A stretch of 49,016 nt of DNA from Lachnospiraceae bacterium. Its GTDB lineage: Bacteria; Bacillota; Clostridia; Lachnospirales; Lachnospiraceae. Location: assembly GCA_910575555.1 (NCBI GenBank), contig CAJTFX010000034.1:1-49016 (forward strand), read 5' to 3'. The notes beneath the pieces were generated by a model. That model was not told where the DNA came from and did not search any database. It saw nothing but the letters and a program-made list of their open reading frames with translations. A program made the position numbers and the translations under genes. Every line of letters begins with the position of its first letter. The stretch's first letter is position 1. This document shows positions 13,817-22,238 of this stretch, in pieces.

Positions 13817-16792
13817 TCAATGATTACTGCCCTGTATTTTCTGCAAGTCGTTAATCCTGGCAGCGAATTCCTGAACTGCATCGGAATCCTCGGTATACCC
13901 ATTCTCAAGCAGAAGCCAGATGGTGTGGGAATAGTTGGTAATGGCAGTGTCATAATTCCTTAGTGCAGCCATAAGATTAGCTAGGGTACAGTATGGATAA
14001 ATAAACTGGTGTGCATTTTCGGGCAGCATTTTGCCGTATATGTCAAATGCTTCATTCAGGTGTTCCATTGTTTTGTCTCCATTTCCCTCCTGTAAATAAG
14101 CGCTTGCAAGATCTGCATGGGTAAGTGCAAAATCCAGGTTGAGTTTGTCTGGATACGCTGCTTCATAGATCTTTAATGCGTGTTCATGCTCTGGAATGGC
14201 TTTTTCGGGATGTTCCGTTTCTGAGTATGCAGCGCCGACGTTGTTATAAATATATGCCGTTGAAGGATGCTCTTTACCATAAGTGGAAATATTAATCTGT
14301 ATGGATTTCCTGTAATTTTTGATGGCTTCATCAGGCTGCCCCATGTAATAAAAACAAAGCCCTATATTGTTGTAGATGGTTCCTACCTGTGGATCATCCG
14401 GTCCATATGCTTTTATGTATAATTCCAACAACTGCTGGAGGCTGGACAGGATTTCAGAGTAATTATCCTTTATTGTGAGCTGAAGGGAACAGATAGAATT
14501 CAGGACATCCAGGGTATCCGGGTGGGTAGGGGAAAGAATGTCCCACAAAATTTCCTTTGCTTCTGTCAGGAAAGGCATCGCTTTTTCAGGGGCATAATCA
14601 GAGTATATATTGCCAATATGATGTGCGACGGAGGCGTGCAGCAGTAACGTATCATAATCTTCTGCATCTGATTTGCTCTGATGGTATATTTTCTCATATA
14701 TTTTTTCTGCGTCCAGGAGTTGGCCGGTATCTTCTAAAAACATCGCTTTATGCGCAAGGGCATTTTGCGTAAGATGACTTTCCGGTCCTTCTTCCGAGAG
14801 CAGTGTTTCATAGGCGCAGTCAAAGAATGTACCAGCCTTGGCATAGTCGATTTTTAAATAAGTTTTCCCAATATTCAGGTCAAGCTTCGCAAGCTCTACC
14901 TTAGCTAAAGGGGAAATGGTTTCAGGGTCAATATATTCGTTTAGAATATTCCGGCTTTTCTGGTAGAAATCCAGCGCCGCATCAAAATGGGAAAGGTTAT
15001 ATTCAATCATGCCTTTACTGTTCAGGACAGACCCAAGCTGGATACAGTTATTCCCATACAGGTCTGTATAGAGGGTAAAAAGCTGGTCTAACAGCGGATT
15101 TGCACGTTTATAGTAACCAATATCCCGGTAGATTTCAGCCAGGGCCCAAAGGAAGCCGCAGTCACTTTCTGAATGTAACTGTCCTTGAAAAATGTCATTC
15201 AGCGACCAGCTGAATTGGATTAATTCTTTTTTGGCAGCATCATTCTGTGAACGGATGTCTTTCATTTCCAATGTAATTTCGCAGATGAAATTCTGGCATG
15301 CCTGATAAAGCTGCTCTGTAAATTGGGCTCGGACCGCGGATGCTATCACAGAGTGAATATAGTAGAAGTAATGCCTTCGGCCATTGTCATAAAGGGATTC
15401 TTTCTTTATCCAGCCTTTTTTAACTAAATGGTTCAGCAAGGTACGGTTATCCAGGTCAAACCATTTTTTGGCTTTTTCAAATACAAACTGGATGTTAGGA
15501 ATGGTTGAAACCTGAATCAGTAAATGCTGTTCTTTAGGGCTGCATCCATACACGGCAAAGAGTTTTTTGAGCTGTTCAATAATACGGCCTTCCGAATGCA
15601 TCTTTTCATGAACAGCAGCCACCTCCTCTGTACTGATATGGAAACCACATTGGACCAGGGAATCATAGAATTCATGTAGTAAAACTTCCTCTGAGTCCGC
15701 AATTTTTGCGAGAAGCTCTATTGTGACGGTATGGCGGTCTGCAAGCTGAATGATTTTTCTGAGCATGGCATCATCTTTCTGGCTGAAGTAATAAGAGTAA
15801 AACAGTGTCATGCAGTCATTCTCAGAAAGTGGAGGGACAGGTATTTTGATAAAGGCAGGGAACCCTTCGCAACGGCTTGTAATTAGAAAACGGCAGCTGA
15901 GATATCCGCACAGCCCAAGCAGATGCTCGTCATCGCCATTTTCTACGTTATCAATGATAAGCAGCAAATGCTCATGATACTGGTTTAGGCTGGAAACAGC
16001 TTTCTGGAATGCCTGTTCAAAGTTTTTGGTATTTTCATCGGGGTTTAGGGCGCGTATAAGGGAGAGCGCGAAGTTCCCATCCGTGTAATTGATCCACATA
16101 ATATGGGTAAATCCAGAGTCAGAAGACAGCATGCCAAGAAGCTGTTTTAAGACTGATTTTGCAATTTCTGTCTTACCGATACCGCCGATTCCGTGTAGAT
16201 AGCAGGATTGCCCAGAGATTAAATGTTCAATCAAAGAAGATGTCGCATTGCTGCGTCCAAAAAAATGGGAAACCTGATGGTAAGGTGCAGAGGTCAGCAG
16301 TTTTGGATACAAGTCGGCAGGCACACTTTCAGCAGCAGGAATCTCTTTTATATAGTTGTTCAGGGAATCAGATATTTGTTTTGATGGCAGTGTCTCTGTC
16401 CCTTCTGCAAATGATAAAATGATATCAAGGCAGGAGAGAAGATGGGAACGGCTGATGCTGTTTTCTGTTGTATAATGGTTTTCCCAGACAGATAAATCAA
16501 TATGGAAATAATTGTTTATGAGTGCAATCAAAGCGTTTGCAGCTTCAACAGCTTGTGGCTCCTGAAATCTGCCGCTGCGGTTATCAGGGGAAAAAATATT
16601 TTCAAAAAGACGTTTTGTCCTCTGGCGTGTGAGGGTATTTACAGGGATTGGGCGTTTGAGGCGTTCATTGAAATAGCCTCTGTCAAAAGACGGCTGGGGA
16701 AACTCCCATTGTTCCCATTCAATCATAATGGTTCCTATGCACTGCATCAATAAGGCGCGGAAAAAATCGGAAGATGTAACGATGTCGGACAT
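13817..16792 (-). CDS. STAND NTPase with NB-ARC-like domain and TPR repeats
   Basis: A 991-aa protein. Residues 1-175 match no family I can name. Then comes an NB-ARC-type NTPase: FFGR just before it, P-loop GIGGIGKT (201-208), Walker B LLLIIDN (276-282) and the RFLITSR sensor motif (301-307), followed by a winged-helix-like region. From about residue 550 to the end there are tetratricopeptide repeats with the ...YNNIGLCFYYMGQPDEAIKNYRKSI... pattern. STAND proteins use the repeats to sense a ligand and oligomerise through the NTPase; bacterial examples include transcription activators and antiphage sensors. The effector must be the N-terminal part and is not a TIR, nuclease or protease that I can see. 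ATG 16792 is chosen over 16813 for its AAAGGAG site. Confidence 0.8.
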   Translation of the reverse strand: MSDIVTSSDFFRALLMQCIGTIMIEWEQWEFPQPSFDRGYFNERLKRPIPVNTLTRQRTKRLFENIFSPDNRSGRFQEPQAVEAANALIALINNYFHIDLSVWENHYTTENSISRSHLLSCLDIILSFAEGTETLPSKQISDSLNNYIKEIPAAESVPADLYPKLLTSAPYHQVSHFFGRSNATSSLIEHLISGQSCYLHGIGGIGKTEIAKSVLKQLLGMLSSDSGFTHIMWINYTDGNFALSLIRALNPDENTKNFEQAFQKAVSSLNQYHEHLLLIIDNVENGDDEHLLGLCGYLSCRFLITSRCEGFPAFIKIPVPPLSENDCMTLFYSYYFSQKDDAMLRKIIQLADRHTVTIELLAKIADSEEVLLHEFYDSLVQCGFHISTEEVAAVHEKMHSEGRIIEQLKKLFAVYGCSPKEQHLLIQVSTIPNIQFVFEKAKKWFDLDNRTLLNHLVKKGWIKKESLYDNGRRHYFYYIHSVIASAVRAQFTEQLYQACQNFICEITLEMKDIRSQNDAAKKELIQFSWSLNDIFQGQLHSESDCGFLWALAEIYRDIGYYKRANPLLDQLFTLYTDLYGNNCIQLGSVLNSKGMIEYNLSHFDAALDFYQKSRNILNEYIDPETISPLAKVELAKLDLNIGKTYLKIDYAKAGTFFDCAYETLLSEEGPESHLTQNALAHKAMFLEDTGQLLDAEKIYEKIYHQSKSDAEDYDTLLLHASVAHHIGNIYSDYAPEKAMPFLTEAKEILWDILSPTHPDTLDVLNSICSLQLTIKDNYSEILSSLQQLLELYIKAYGPDDPQVGTIYNNIGLCFYYMGQPDEAIKNYRKSIQINISTYGKEHPSTAYIYNNVGAAYSETEHPEKAIPEHEHALKIYEAAYPDKLNLDFALTHADLASAYLQEGNGDKTMEHLNEAFDIYGKMLPENAHQFIYPYCTLANLMAALRNYDTAITNYSHTIWLLLENGYTEDSDAVQEFAARINDLQKIQGSNH

Positions 16793-16820
16793 AAGATATT
16801 CTCCTTTCAGCAAATTTAAA

Positions 16821-16850
16821 AATCCAACCAGAATCTAACTGGAATCCAAC
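16821..16850 (-). repeat. Three direct repeats with 11-bp period upstream of the STAND gene
   Basis: AATCCAAC (16821-16828), AATCTAAC (16832-16839) and AATCCAAC (16843-16850) are spaced exactly 11 bp, one helix turn. They lie between the STAND start codon and a TATAAT on the reverse strand (about 16860-16870), hence in the leader. They could be a regulator site or a translational control element. Confidence 0.6.
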
Positions 16851-16951
16851 TCCTTGAGGATATTATAGTATACACGTAAACAGGGGTTATGGCTGTACAG
16901 ACATTATAACATTGTTGGAAAAAGAAAGATAGCGAAAGGAGATGCTTGTGT

Positions 16952-17038
16952 ATGAGTATTTTAGAGGTGGTATCAATTATTTCATGTATTTTTGCAATAT
17001 TGACCTATGTGGATCGTAGGAATAAAAAGGATGATTAA
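16952..17038 (+). CDS. 28-aa membrane peptide
   Basis: ATG 16952 follows AAAGGAG at about 10 bases. The peptide starts MSILEVVSIISCIFAILTY, a single hydrophobic helix, and ends in VDRRNKKDD, a charged tail. It is transcribed divergently from the STAND NTPase. The layout (one helix, charged tail, under 35 aa) is that of type I toxin-like or regulatory membrane peptides of Firmicutes, but no antisense RNA could be identified by eye. A hairpin (17057-17078) follows. Confidence 0.45.
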   Translation: MSILEVVSIISCIFAILTYVDRRNKKDD

Positions 17039-17056
17039 AGAGAGAGGCGGCGGATC

Positions 17057-17078
17057 GGGAGACGGTCAGCCGTTTCCC
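17057..17078 (+). terminator. Hairpin after the 28-aa gene
   Basis: GGGA-ACGG pairs with CCGT-TCCC around TCAG with one unpaired base on each side. The T-run is poor, so termination is possible but not certain. Confidence 0.45.
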
Positions 17079-17166
17079 ATGTATAAATTTTCTGTAAGGG
17101 CATTTTTCAATAGTTTTCTTTGAATGGAACTTTTTGTTAAAAATTCAACGATCAATTTTTATCCTA

Positions 17167-17196
17167 TTGACAAAAACGATATGTAAGAGGTATACT
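17167..17196 (+). promoter_or_regulatory. Promoter of the HMA-ABC operon
   Basis: TTGACA (17167-17172) and TATACT (17191-17196) with an 18-bp spacer. The segment from TATCCTATTGACAAAA through the second operator is a diverged copy of 8426-8533. Confidence 0.85.
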
Positions 17197-17205
17197 TAAT
17201 GCTGA

Positions 17206-17221
17206 GTTAGCGACTACTAAC
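17206..17221 (+). promoter_or_regulatory. Operator 1 of the HMA-ABC promoter
   Basis: GTTAGcgactaCTAAC, 9 bases after the -10 box, with the same spacer length as at 8470. Confidence 0.7.
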
Positions 17222-17237
17222 ATCGGTAGTCGCTTTT
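17210..17237 (+). terminator. Leader hairpin with T-run (attenuator candidate)
   Basis: GCGACTAC pairs perfectly with GTAGTCGC around 8 bases and is followed by TTTT. It overlaps the right half of operator 1 and corresponds to 8473-8501, with a different stem sequence. Confidence 0.6.
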
Positions 17238-17247
17238 ATAAGAAACA

Positions 17248-17269
17248 ATAGTTAGTAAAAACTAACTAA
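17248..17269 (+). promoter_or_regulatory. Operator 2 of the HMA-ABC promoter
   Basis: ATAGTTAG and CTAACTAA around taaaaa, with the GTTAG start 45 bp from operator 1 as in the FeoA leader. Confidence 0.7.
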
Positions 17270-17298
17270 TTCCGCAGCGAAAAACACGAGGATTTTTT

Positions 17299-17556
17299 AT
17301 GGTGAAGATAATAGTGGGCATCGAAGGAATGGCCTGCGGTATGTGCGAGGCACACATTAACGAGGCTGTAAGGAATGCCCTTCAGGTAAAGAAAGTGACA
17401 AGCTCCCGTTCAAAGAAACAGACGGTCATCCTTGCGGAGAAGGACATCCCAGAGCAGGAACTGAAAAGCGTGGTGACAAAGGCGGGATACGATGCCATAT
17501 CCGTAAGCAGTGAGCCGTATGAGAAGAAAGGGCTGTTCGGGGCTTTTGGGAGGTGA
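17299..17556 (+). CDS. Heavy-metal-associated (HMA) domain protein
   Basis: An 85-aa protein that is nearly all one HMA domain: beta start VKIIVGIEGMACGMC with metal-binding Cys13 and Cys16 (MxCxxC-type), then the SRSKKQTVIL strand, and a short basic tail ending GLFGAFGR. HMA proteins carry soft or transition metals in the cytoplasm. Here it is the first gene of an operon behind the double operator, followed by a ZIP remnant and an ABC pair, so a role in metal handling near a membrane transporter is likely. The tail after residue 77 is unusual for simple copper chaperones and may hold it near the membrane. Confidence 0.8.
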   Translation: MVKIIVGIEGMACGMCEAHINEAVRNALQVKKVTSSRSKKQTVILAEKDIPEQELKSVVTKAGYDAISVSSEPYEKKGLFGAFGR

Positions 17557-17560
17557 AGCC

Positions 17561-17725
17561 ATGCATACGGAAGTGTTTCAGGGCATCCTGATACCGTTCC
17601 TTGGGACGACGCTCGGCTCCGCCTGTATGCTGTTCATGAAAAACAGGCTGAACCAGATGCGCAAGGAGCTATGGGCGTTTAAAACTTTGGCAGGGGAGAA
17701 GGAGGGATTCGAAAATGGGGCATGA
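17561..17725 (+). pseudogene. ZIP metal transporter remnant (N-terminal)
   Basis: Starts MHTEVFQGILIPFLGTTLG, SACMLFMKNRL, which is the first helix of gut-Clostridial ZIP (ZupT-type) zinc/iron permeases of about 260 aa. After residue 31 the reading turns into unrelated sequence and stops at residue 54. Traces of the next ZIP segment occur in another frame, so a frameshift and large deletion are likely. GAGG lies just ahead and the gene begins 5 bases after the HMA gene, marking an ancestral HMA-ZIP operon. Confidence 0.7.
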
Positions 17726-17773
17726 GGCGTCCGGTAAACGGAGGATAGCAGTGAAAGCAGAGGTTAAAACATT

Positions 17774-19606
17774 ATGATGATTAATAAAAGGCTGATTGGA
17801 ACAGTCAGCGAAAGCAAAAAGTACATAGTGGGGAACGTAGCGGCGCAGTGGTGTTCCCTTGCGGCGAATATCGCCATGATGACGGCGGTGACGGGTCTGC
17901 TGGCTTCCCTTTATGATAAAACGGCAGAGAAAGGCAGCGTTTTCGTCACTGCGCTTATTGCGGTAATTGCGCTTGCGATCCGTTTTATCTGCACAACGCT
18001 CTCAAGCCGTATGGGGTATCTCTCGTCAAGGTCGGTCAAGAAGACGCTGCGTGAAAAAATATATGGGAAACTCCTGCGGCTCGGTGCTTCCTATAATGAG
18101 CAGGTAAAAACCTCGGAAGTGGTGCAGGTGGCGGTGGAGGGAGTGGAACAGCTCGAAACCTATTTCGGGGCATATCTCCCGCAGTTTTTCTATGCCTGTC
18201 TTGCGCCTCTGACGCTGTTTGTGTATCTGTGCTTTGTCAATGTACCGTGCGCTGTGGTTCTGCTGGTCTGTGTGCCGCTGATTCCTGTCTCCATAGCGGC
18301 GGTGCAGACTTGGGCGAAAAAGCTGCTGTCAAAATATTGGGGGCAGTACACGGCTTTAGGAGATACTTTTCTGGAAAATCTGCAGGGGCTTGTCGCGCTT
18401 AAAATCTATCAGGCGGACGGTTTTAAGAACGAGGAGATGAACCATGAGGCAGAGAAATTCCGCAGGATAACCATGAAAGTCCTGGCTATGCAGCTCAATT
18501 CCATCACGATTATGGACTTTATTGCCTACGGAGGCGCTGCGTTAGGGGTGATTATGGCGGCGATGCAGTTTCGGGCGGGAAATGTGACTCTTTCGGGGTG
18601 TCTTTTGATCATCCTGCTTTCGGCGGATTTCTTTATCCCCATGCGGCAGCTTGGCAGTTTCTTTCATGTGGCAATGAACGGCATGGCGGCAAGCGATAAG
18701 ATTTTTGGCCTACTGGATCTTCCCGAAGCAGAAGAAAAAACAGGATGCTTTCCACCGGACTGCGATATTGTCTGTACCGGACTGAGGTTTTCTTATGACG
18801 GCAATTCCTCCGATGGAGACCTTTCCTCTAATGGAGAAAGGGAAATCCTGCACGGAATCCGCATGGAGTTCCCCAAAGGGGGATTTGTTTCCATTGTCGG
18901 GGAGAGCGGCTGCGGAAAATCCACCGTGGCGGAAGTCCTCATGGGGAGGAACCAGGGATATGGCGGTTCAGTGAAAATCGGCGGAAAGGAACTGAAAGAT
19001 ATAAAAGAAGCGGAGCTGATGAAAAACATCACTTATATCAGCCATCAAAGCTATCTGTTCAAAGGCACCGTGAGGGAGAACCTTTTGATGGGGAAGCCGG
19101 ATGCATCGGACAGGGAGCTTTGGGAGGTTCTGGAACGGGCCAACCTTGCAGGATTTTTAAAATCTGAGGGTGGGCTGGATGCGCTCCTTATGGAAAAAGC
19201 CTCGAATCTTTCGGGAGGGCAGCGCCAAAGGCTTGCGTTGGCAAGGGCGCTGCTTCATGACAGCCCGGTGTATATTTTTGACGAAGCCACATCCAATATT
19301 GACGTGGAGAGCGAAAACGACATTATGCGGGAGATCCATGCGCTGGCAGGACAAAAAACAGTCATCCTCATTTCCCACCGTCTTGCCAATGTGACGGCCT
19401 CAGATAACATCTACGTGATGGATGCGGGGAACGTGGCGGAAAGCGGAAGCCATGAGGAACTGCTGGAAGGGGATGGCATTTATGCAAAGCTGTGGAACAC
19501 ACAGCAGAACCTTGAAAATTATGGGAACATCCAAGATGAATATAAGGACGGCCATTCTGCTGGTGCAGAAGGCCGGGTTAGGGGAAAGGGCGGTGCGGTT
19601 GTATGA
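17774..19606 (+). CDS. Exporter-fold ABC transporter, CydD-like half
   Basis: A 610-aa permease-ATPase with about six membrane helices, Walker A GESGCGKST, signature LSGGQRQR and Walker B PVYIFDEATSNID. The GESGCGKST and QTWAKK...YWGQYTALGDTFLENLQGL features are those of the CydD/thiol-exporter-like branch rather than the YbtP branch. It overlaps the following ABC gene by 4 bases (ATGA), so both form a heterodimer. True CydDC exports cysteine and glutathione for cytochrome bd, but no cyd genes are near. Given the HMA, ZIP and GTTAG operators, a metal- or metallophore-related substrate is more plausible. Confidence 0.78.
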   Translation: MMINKRLIGTVSESKKYIVGNVAAQWCSLAANIAMMTAVTGLLASLYDKTAEKGSVFVTALIAVIALAIRFICTTLSSRMGYLSSRSVKKTLREKIYGKLLRLGASYNEQVKTSEVVQVAVEGVEQLETYFGAYLPQFFYACLAPLTLFVYLCFVNVPCAVVLLVCVPLIPVSIAAVQTWAKKLLSKYWGQYTALGDTFLENLQGLVALKIYQADGFKNEEMNHEAEKFRRITMKVLAMQLNSITIMDFIAYGGAALGVIMAAMQFRAGNVTLSGCLLIILLSADFFIPMRQLGSFFHVAMNGMAASDKIFGLLDLPEAEEKTGCFPPDCDIVCTGLRFSYDGNSSDGDLSSNGEREILHGIRMEFPKGGFVSIVGESGCGKSTVAEVLMGRNQGYGGSVKIGGKELKDIKEAELMKNITYISHQSYLFKGTVRENLLMGKPDASDRELWEVLERANLAGFLKSEGGLDALLMEKASNLSGGQRQRLALARALLHDSPVYIFDEATSNIDVESENDIMREIHALAGQKTVILISHRLANVTASDNIYVMDAGNVAESGSHEELLEGDGIYAKLWNTQQNLENYGNIQDEYKDGHSAGAEGRVRGKGGAVV

Positions 19607-21276
19607 AAAGACGGAGCGGATTTGCGGTTATGGCAAGGCTTATCGGCCTTGTGAAGCCTCTTGCCGGATTTATGACACTGGCGGTCCTTATGGGATTGGC
19701 GGGGCATTTGTGTGCGTCCTTTATCACAATCCTGGGCGGATATGCAGTGATTGTCCTGTTGGGCTTTGCCGTGACGCCCAAACTGGAAGCTATATTTATA
19801 TGTGTGCTGACGTTTGCCGTACTTAGGGCAGTACTGCGTTATGCAGAGCAGTCCTGTAACCATTTTATTGCGTTTAAGCTGCTTGCGCTGATCCGGGATA
19901 AGGTGTTTCTCGCATTACGGAAACTCTGCCCTGCAAAACTGGAGGGCAGGGACAAAGGGGACCTGATCTCGGTCATCACTTCGGATATCGAGCTGCTGGA
20001 GGTGTTCTATGCGCACACCATTTCACCCGCTGCAATCGCATTTTTTTATACTGCCGTTATGTGCCTGTTCATCGGGTCTTTCCACCCTGCGCTGGGGATT
20101 CTGGCGCTTCTGGCATATGTAACAGTGGGGATTGCGATACCAGTCGTCACTTCCAAATTAAGCGGCGGGGACGGTATGGCGTTCCGCACCGAAGCGGGAA
20201 GCTTAAGCGGCTTCGTCCTTGACAGCCTGCGGGGGCTTTCCGAAACTATACAGTATGGCAGGGGCAGGGAACGCCTGATCCAGATGAATGAAAGGACGGA
20301 CACACTTTCGGAAACCGAGAAACGCTTAAAGCGTACCGCAGGGAGGAATATGGCGGTCACAAATACGGCGATCCTCCTGTTTGATTTATGTATGCTGTTT
20401 CTATCTGCAGCGCTGTATCAAAAGGCAGAAGTGGATTTTGCCGGAGTACTGATCCCGACGATTGCCTTGTTCTCTTCTTTTGGTCCCGCTGTGGCGCTTG
20501 CAAATCTGGGAAGCACACTGCAGAACACTTTCGCGGCGGGGAACCGTGTGATGGACATTTTAGACGAAACGCCCCCAGTGCAGGAAGTGGAGGGAAAGGA
20601 AAAAACGGCGTTTGAAGGCGCAGATGCAAAAAATGTCAGCTTTTCCTATGGGGCGGAAACAATCCTTGACGGTGTATCTTTGAAGATTCCGAAAGGAAAT
20701 ATGATAGGGATTGTCGGAAAAAGCGGGAGCGGGAAATCCACGCTGTTAAAGCTGTTCATGCGGTTCTGGGATGCGGGGAACGGAAAGCTGGAGATTTCCG
20801 GCAGAGATATTACCAGAATCAACACGGCGGATTTAAGGAATATGGAAAGTTTCATGACGCAGGAAACCCATCTGTTCCATGACAGTATAAAGAATAACCT
20901 GCGGATTGCAAAACTGGATGCAACGGACGCTGAAATTGAGGAGGCCTGCAGGAAAGCTTCCATCCATGATTTTATCATGGGGCTGCCCCAGGGGTATGAT
21001 ACGCCTGTTGGGGAGCTTGGGGATACGCTTTCGGGCGGGGAGAGGCAGCGTCTGGGGCTGGCAAGGGCATTTTTGCATGACGCGCCATTCCTGCTCCTTG
21101 ACGAACCTACCAGCAACCTTGACAGCTTAAATGAGGCGGTCATTTTAAAATCCCTGCGGGAAGGGCAGGACGGAAAAACGGCGCTGCTAGTATCCCATAG
21201 GCAGTCCACGATGCGGATTGCGGATGCCGTATATTCGGTAGAAAGCCTTTCACGGACAGGAGGGAGGGTAAGCTGA
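19603..21276 (+). CDS. Exporter-fold ABC transporter, CydC-like half
   Basis: A 557-aa partner with Walker A GKSGSGKST, signature LSGGERQR and Walker B FLLLDEPTSNLD. It is translationally coupled to the upstream half by ATGA and shares a 1-base overlap with the next gene. Shorter at the C-terminus than its partner. In such heterodimers one site is often catalytically weaker, but both halves here keep Walker B glutamate equivalents (DEAT and DEPT), so both may hydrolyse ATP. Function as for its partner. Confidence 0.78.
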   Translation: MKRRSGFAVMARLIGLVKPLAGFMTLAVLMGLAGHLCASFITILGGYAVIVLLGFAVTPKLEAIFICVLTFAVLRAVLRYAEQSCNHFIAFKLLALIRDKVFLALRKLCPAKLEGRDKGDLISVITSDIELLEVFYAHTISPAAIAFFYTAVMCLFIGSFHPALGILALLAYVTVGIAIPVVTSKLSGGDGMAFRTEAGSLSGFVLDSLRGLSETIQYGRGRERLIQMNERTDTLSETEKRLKRTAGRNMAVTNTAILLFDLCMLFLSAALYQKAEVDFAGVLIPTIALFSSFGPAVALANLGSTLQNTFAAGNRVMDILDETPPVQEVEGKEKTAFEGADAKNVSFSYGAETILDGVSLKIPKGNMIGIVGKSGSGKSTLLKLFMRFWDAGNGKLEISGRDITRINTADLRNMESFMTQETHLFHDSIKNNLRIAKLDATDAEIEEACRKASIHDFIMGLPQGYDTPVGELGDTLSGGERQRLGLARAFLHDAPFLLLDEPTSNLDSLNEAVILKSLREGQDGKTALLVSHRQSTMRIADAVYSVESLSRTGGRVS

Positions 21277-21626
21277 TGCATAAGGATATCAGTGCAAAGC
21301 GGGAAAAGGAGAAAGAACTGGTGTCGGAGATGGTTGCGCTTTACTGCAGGAAACGGCATGGCGGAAAAAAGGGACTCTGCCTAGAATGTACGGCTCTCAA
21401 TACATACGCAAGGAAGAGAAGCGATAAATGCCCATTTATGGAGAATAAGACATTTTGCTCTAATTGTAAGGTACACTGCTATAAGTCTGAAATGAGGGAA
21501 GAAATTCGCACAGTCATGCGTTTTTCGGGACCGAGAATGATATTCCGCCACCCGGTGATGGCTGTGCGCCATGTATTGGAAGTGAAAAAAGAGAAAAAGC
21601 GATTGGAGATGTGTGATGAAACTTAA
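21276..21626 (+). CDS. Nitrous oxide-stimulated promoter family protein
   Basis: A 116-aa basic, Cys-rich protein with LCLEC, KCPFMENKTFCSNC and HCY, a pattern I recognise as the nitrous-oxide-stimulated-promoter family (PF11756). The Cys cluster probably binds metal. The function is unknown. It starts at the last base of the ABC stop and overlaps the next gene, so it belongs to the metal operon. Clostridial homologues are commonly co-encoded with DUF454 proteins, as here. Confidence 0.75.
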   Translation: MHKDISAKREKEKELVSEMVALYCRKRHGGKKGLCLECTALNTYARKRSDKCPFMENKTFCSNCKVHCYKSEMREEIRTVMRFSGPRMIFRHPVMAVRHVLEVKKEKKRLEMCDET

Positions 21627-22011
21627 AAAAATACTGTATGTGGTTTTAGGCTGTATCGGCGTTGCATTAGGGGCATTGGGGGCAGTCCTTCCGCTCCTGC
21701 CTGCTTTCCCGTTCCTCCTGCTTGCAGCGTTTTGTTTTGCCAGGAGTTCGGAAAGGCTGAACCGTTGGTTTACCGGGACAAAGCTGTATAAGAACAATCT
21801 GGAGAGCTATGTAAAGGGCAGGGGCATGACCCGTAAGACCAAGATTAAGATTATGGTGACAGTGACGCTTTTGATGTCGGTGGGGTTCATCATGATGGAT
21901 CAGGTTCTTGTCGGCAGGATTGTCCTTGCCTGCGTGTGGGTATTCCATATCCTTTATTTCTTGTTTGGTATAAAGACAATCCCGAAAGGAGAGGTTTCCG
22001 GGCAGCCTTAG
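21616..22011 (+). CDS. DUF454 (YbaN) family inner membrane protein
   Basis: A 131-aa protein with an N-terminal helix pair (LYVVLGCIGVALGALGAVLPLLPAFPFLLLAAFCFAR), the family's ...RSSERLNRWF... stretch, and two further helices. YbaN family proteins are found near haem, iron and respiration genes but have no proven function. ATG 21616 (GGAG ahead) is preferred to GTG 21613. Its start lies 11 bases inside the preceding gene. It ends the operon, followed by a terminator. Confidence 0.8.
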   Translation: MKLKKILYVVLGCIGVALGALGAVLPLLPAFPFLLLAAFCFARSSERLNRWFTGTKLYKNNLESYVKGRGMTRKTKIKIMVTVTLLMSVGFIMMDQVLVGRIVLACVWVFHILYFLFGIKTIPKGEVSGQP

Positions 22012-22062
22012 CAGGATGCCGGCAGGCAAGATTGTTTATAATAATATAATCGAATAGCAGAG

Positions 22063-22110
22063 AGCGTAAATTCATATGAGGGAATTCATATGAGGGGTTT
22101 GCGCTTTTTT
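22063..22110 (+). terminator. Terminator built on a 14-bp tandem repeat
   Basis: AGCGTAAA pairs with TTTGCGCT and is followed by a T6 run. The loop holds two perfect tandem copies of AATTCATATGAGGG (22069-22082 and 22083-22096), whose TTCATATGAA parts are self-complementary and can pair with each other, lengthening the stem. Confidence 0.65.
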
Positions 22111-22222
22111 GTTGACAAAAATATGGTTATGGCAGCTTTCCGAAAAAGTCTCCTGAAAGTTTCCGGCAATGCAGTGTATAACGCCTCATTTGGCATCATA
22201 TTATTTTCTATTTACGAAAAAA

Positions 22223-22238
22223 GTTAGTCAAAACTACT
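22223..22238 (+). promoter_or_regulatory. GTTAG-N6-CTACT half-palindrome upstream of TetR
   Basis: GTTAGtcaaaaCTACT keeps the spacer of the shared operator with one arm degenerate, immediately upstream of the -35 box. Confidence 0.4.

Noticed and set aside
17774-21276. Assignment as true CydDC for cytochrome bd assembly
   Set aside because: No cydAB nearby; the operators and neighbours are metal-related, so only CydDC-like fold is claimed.
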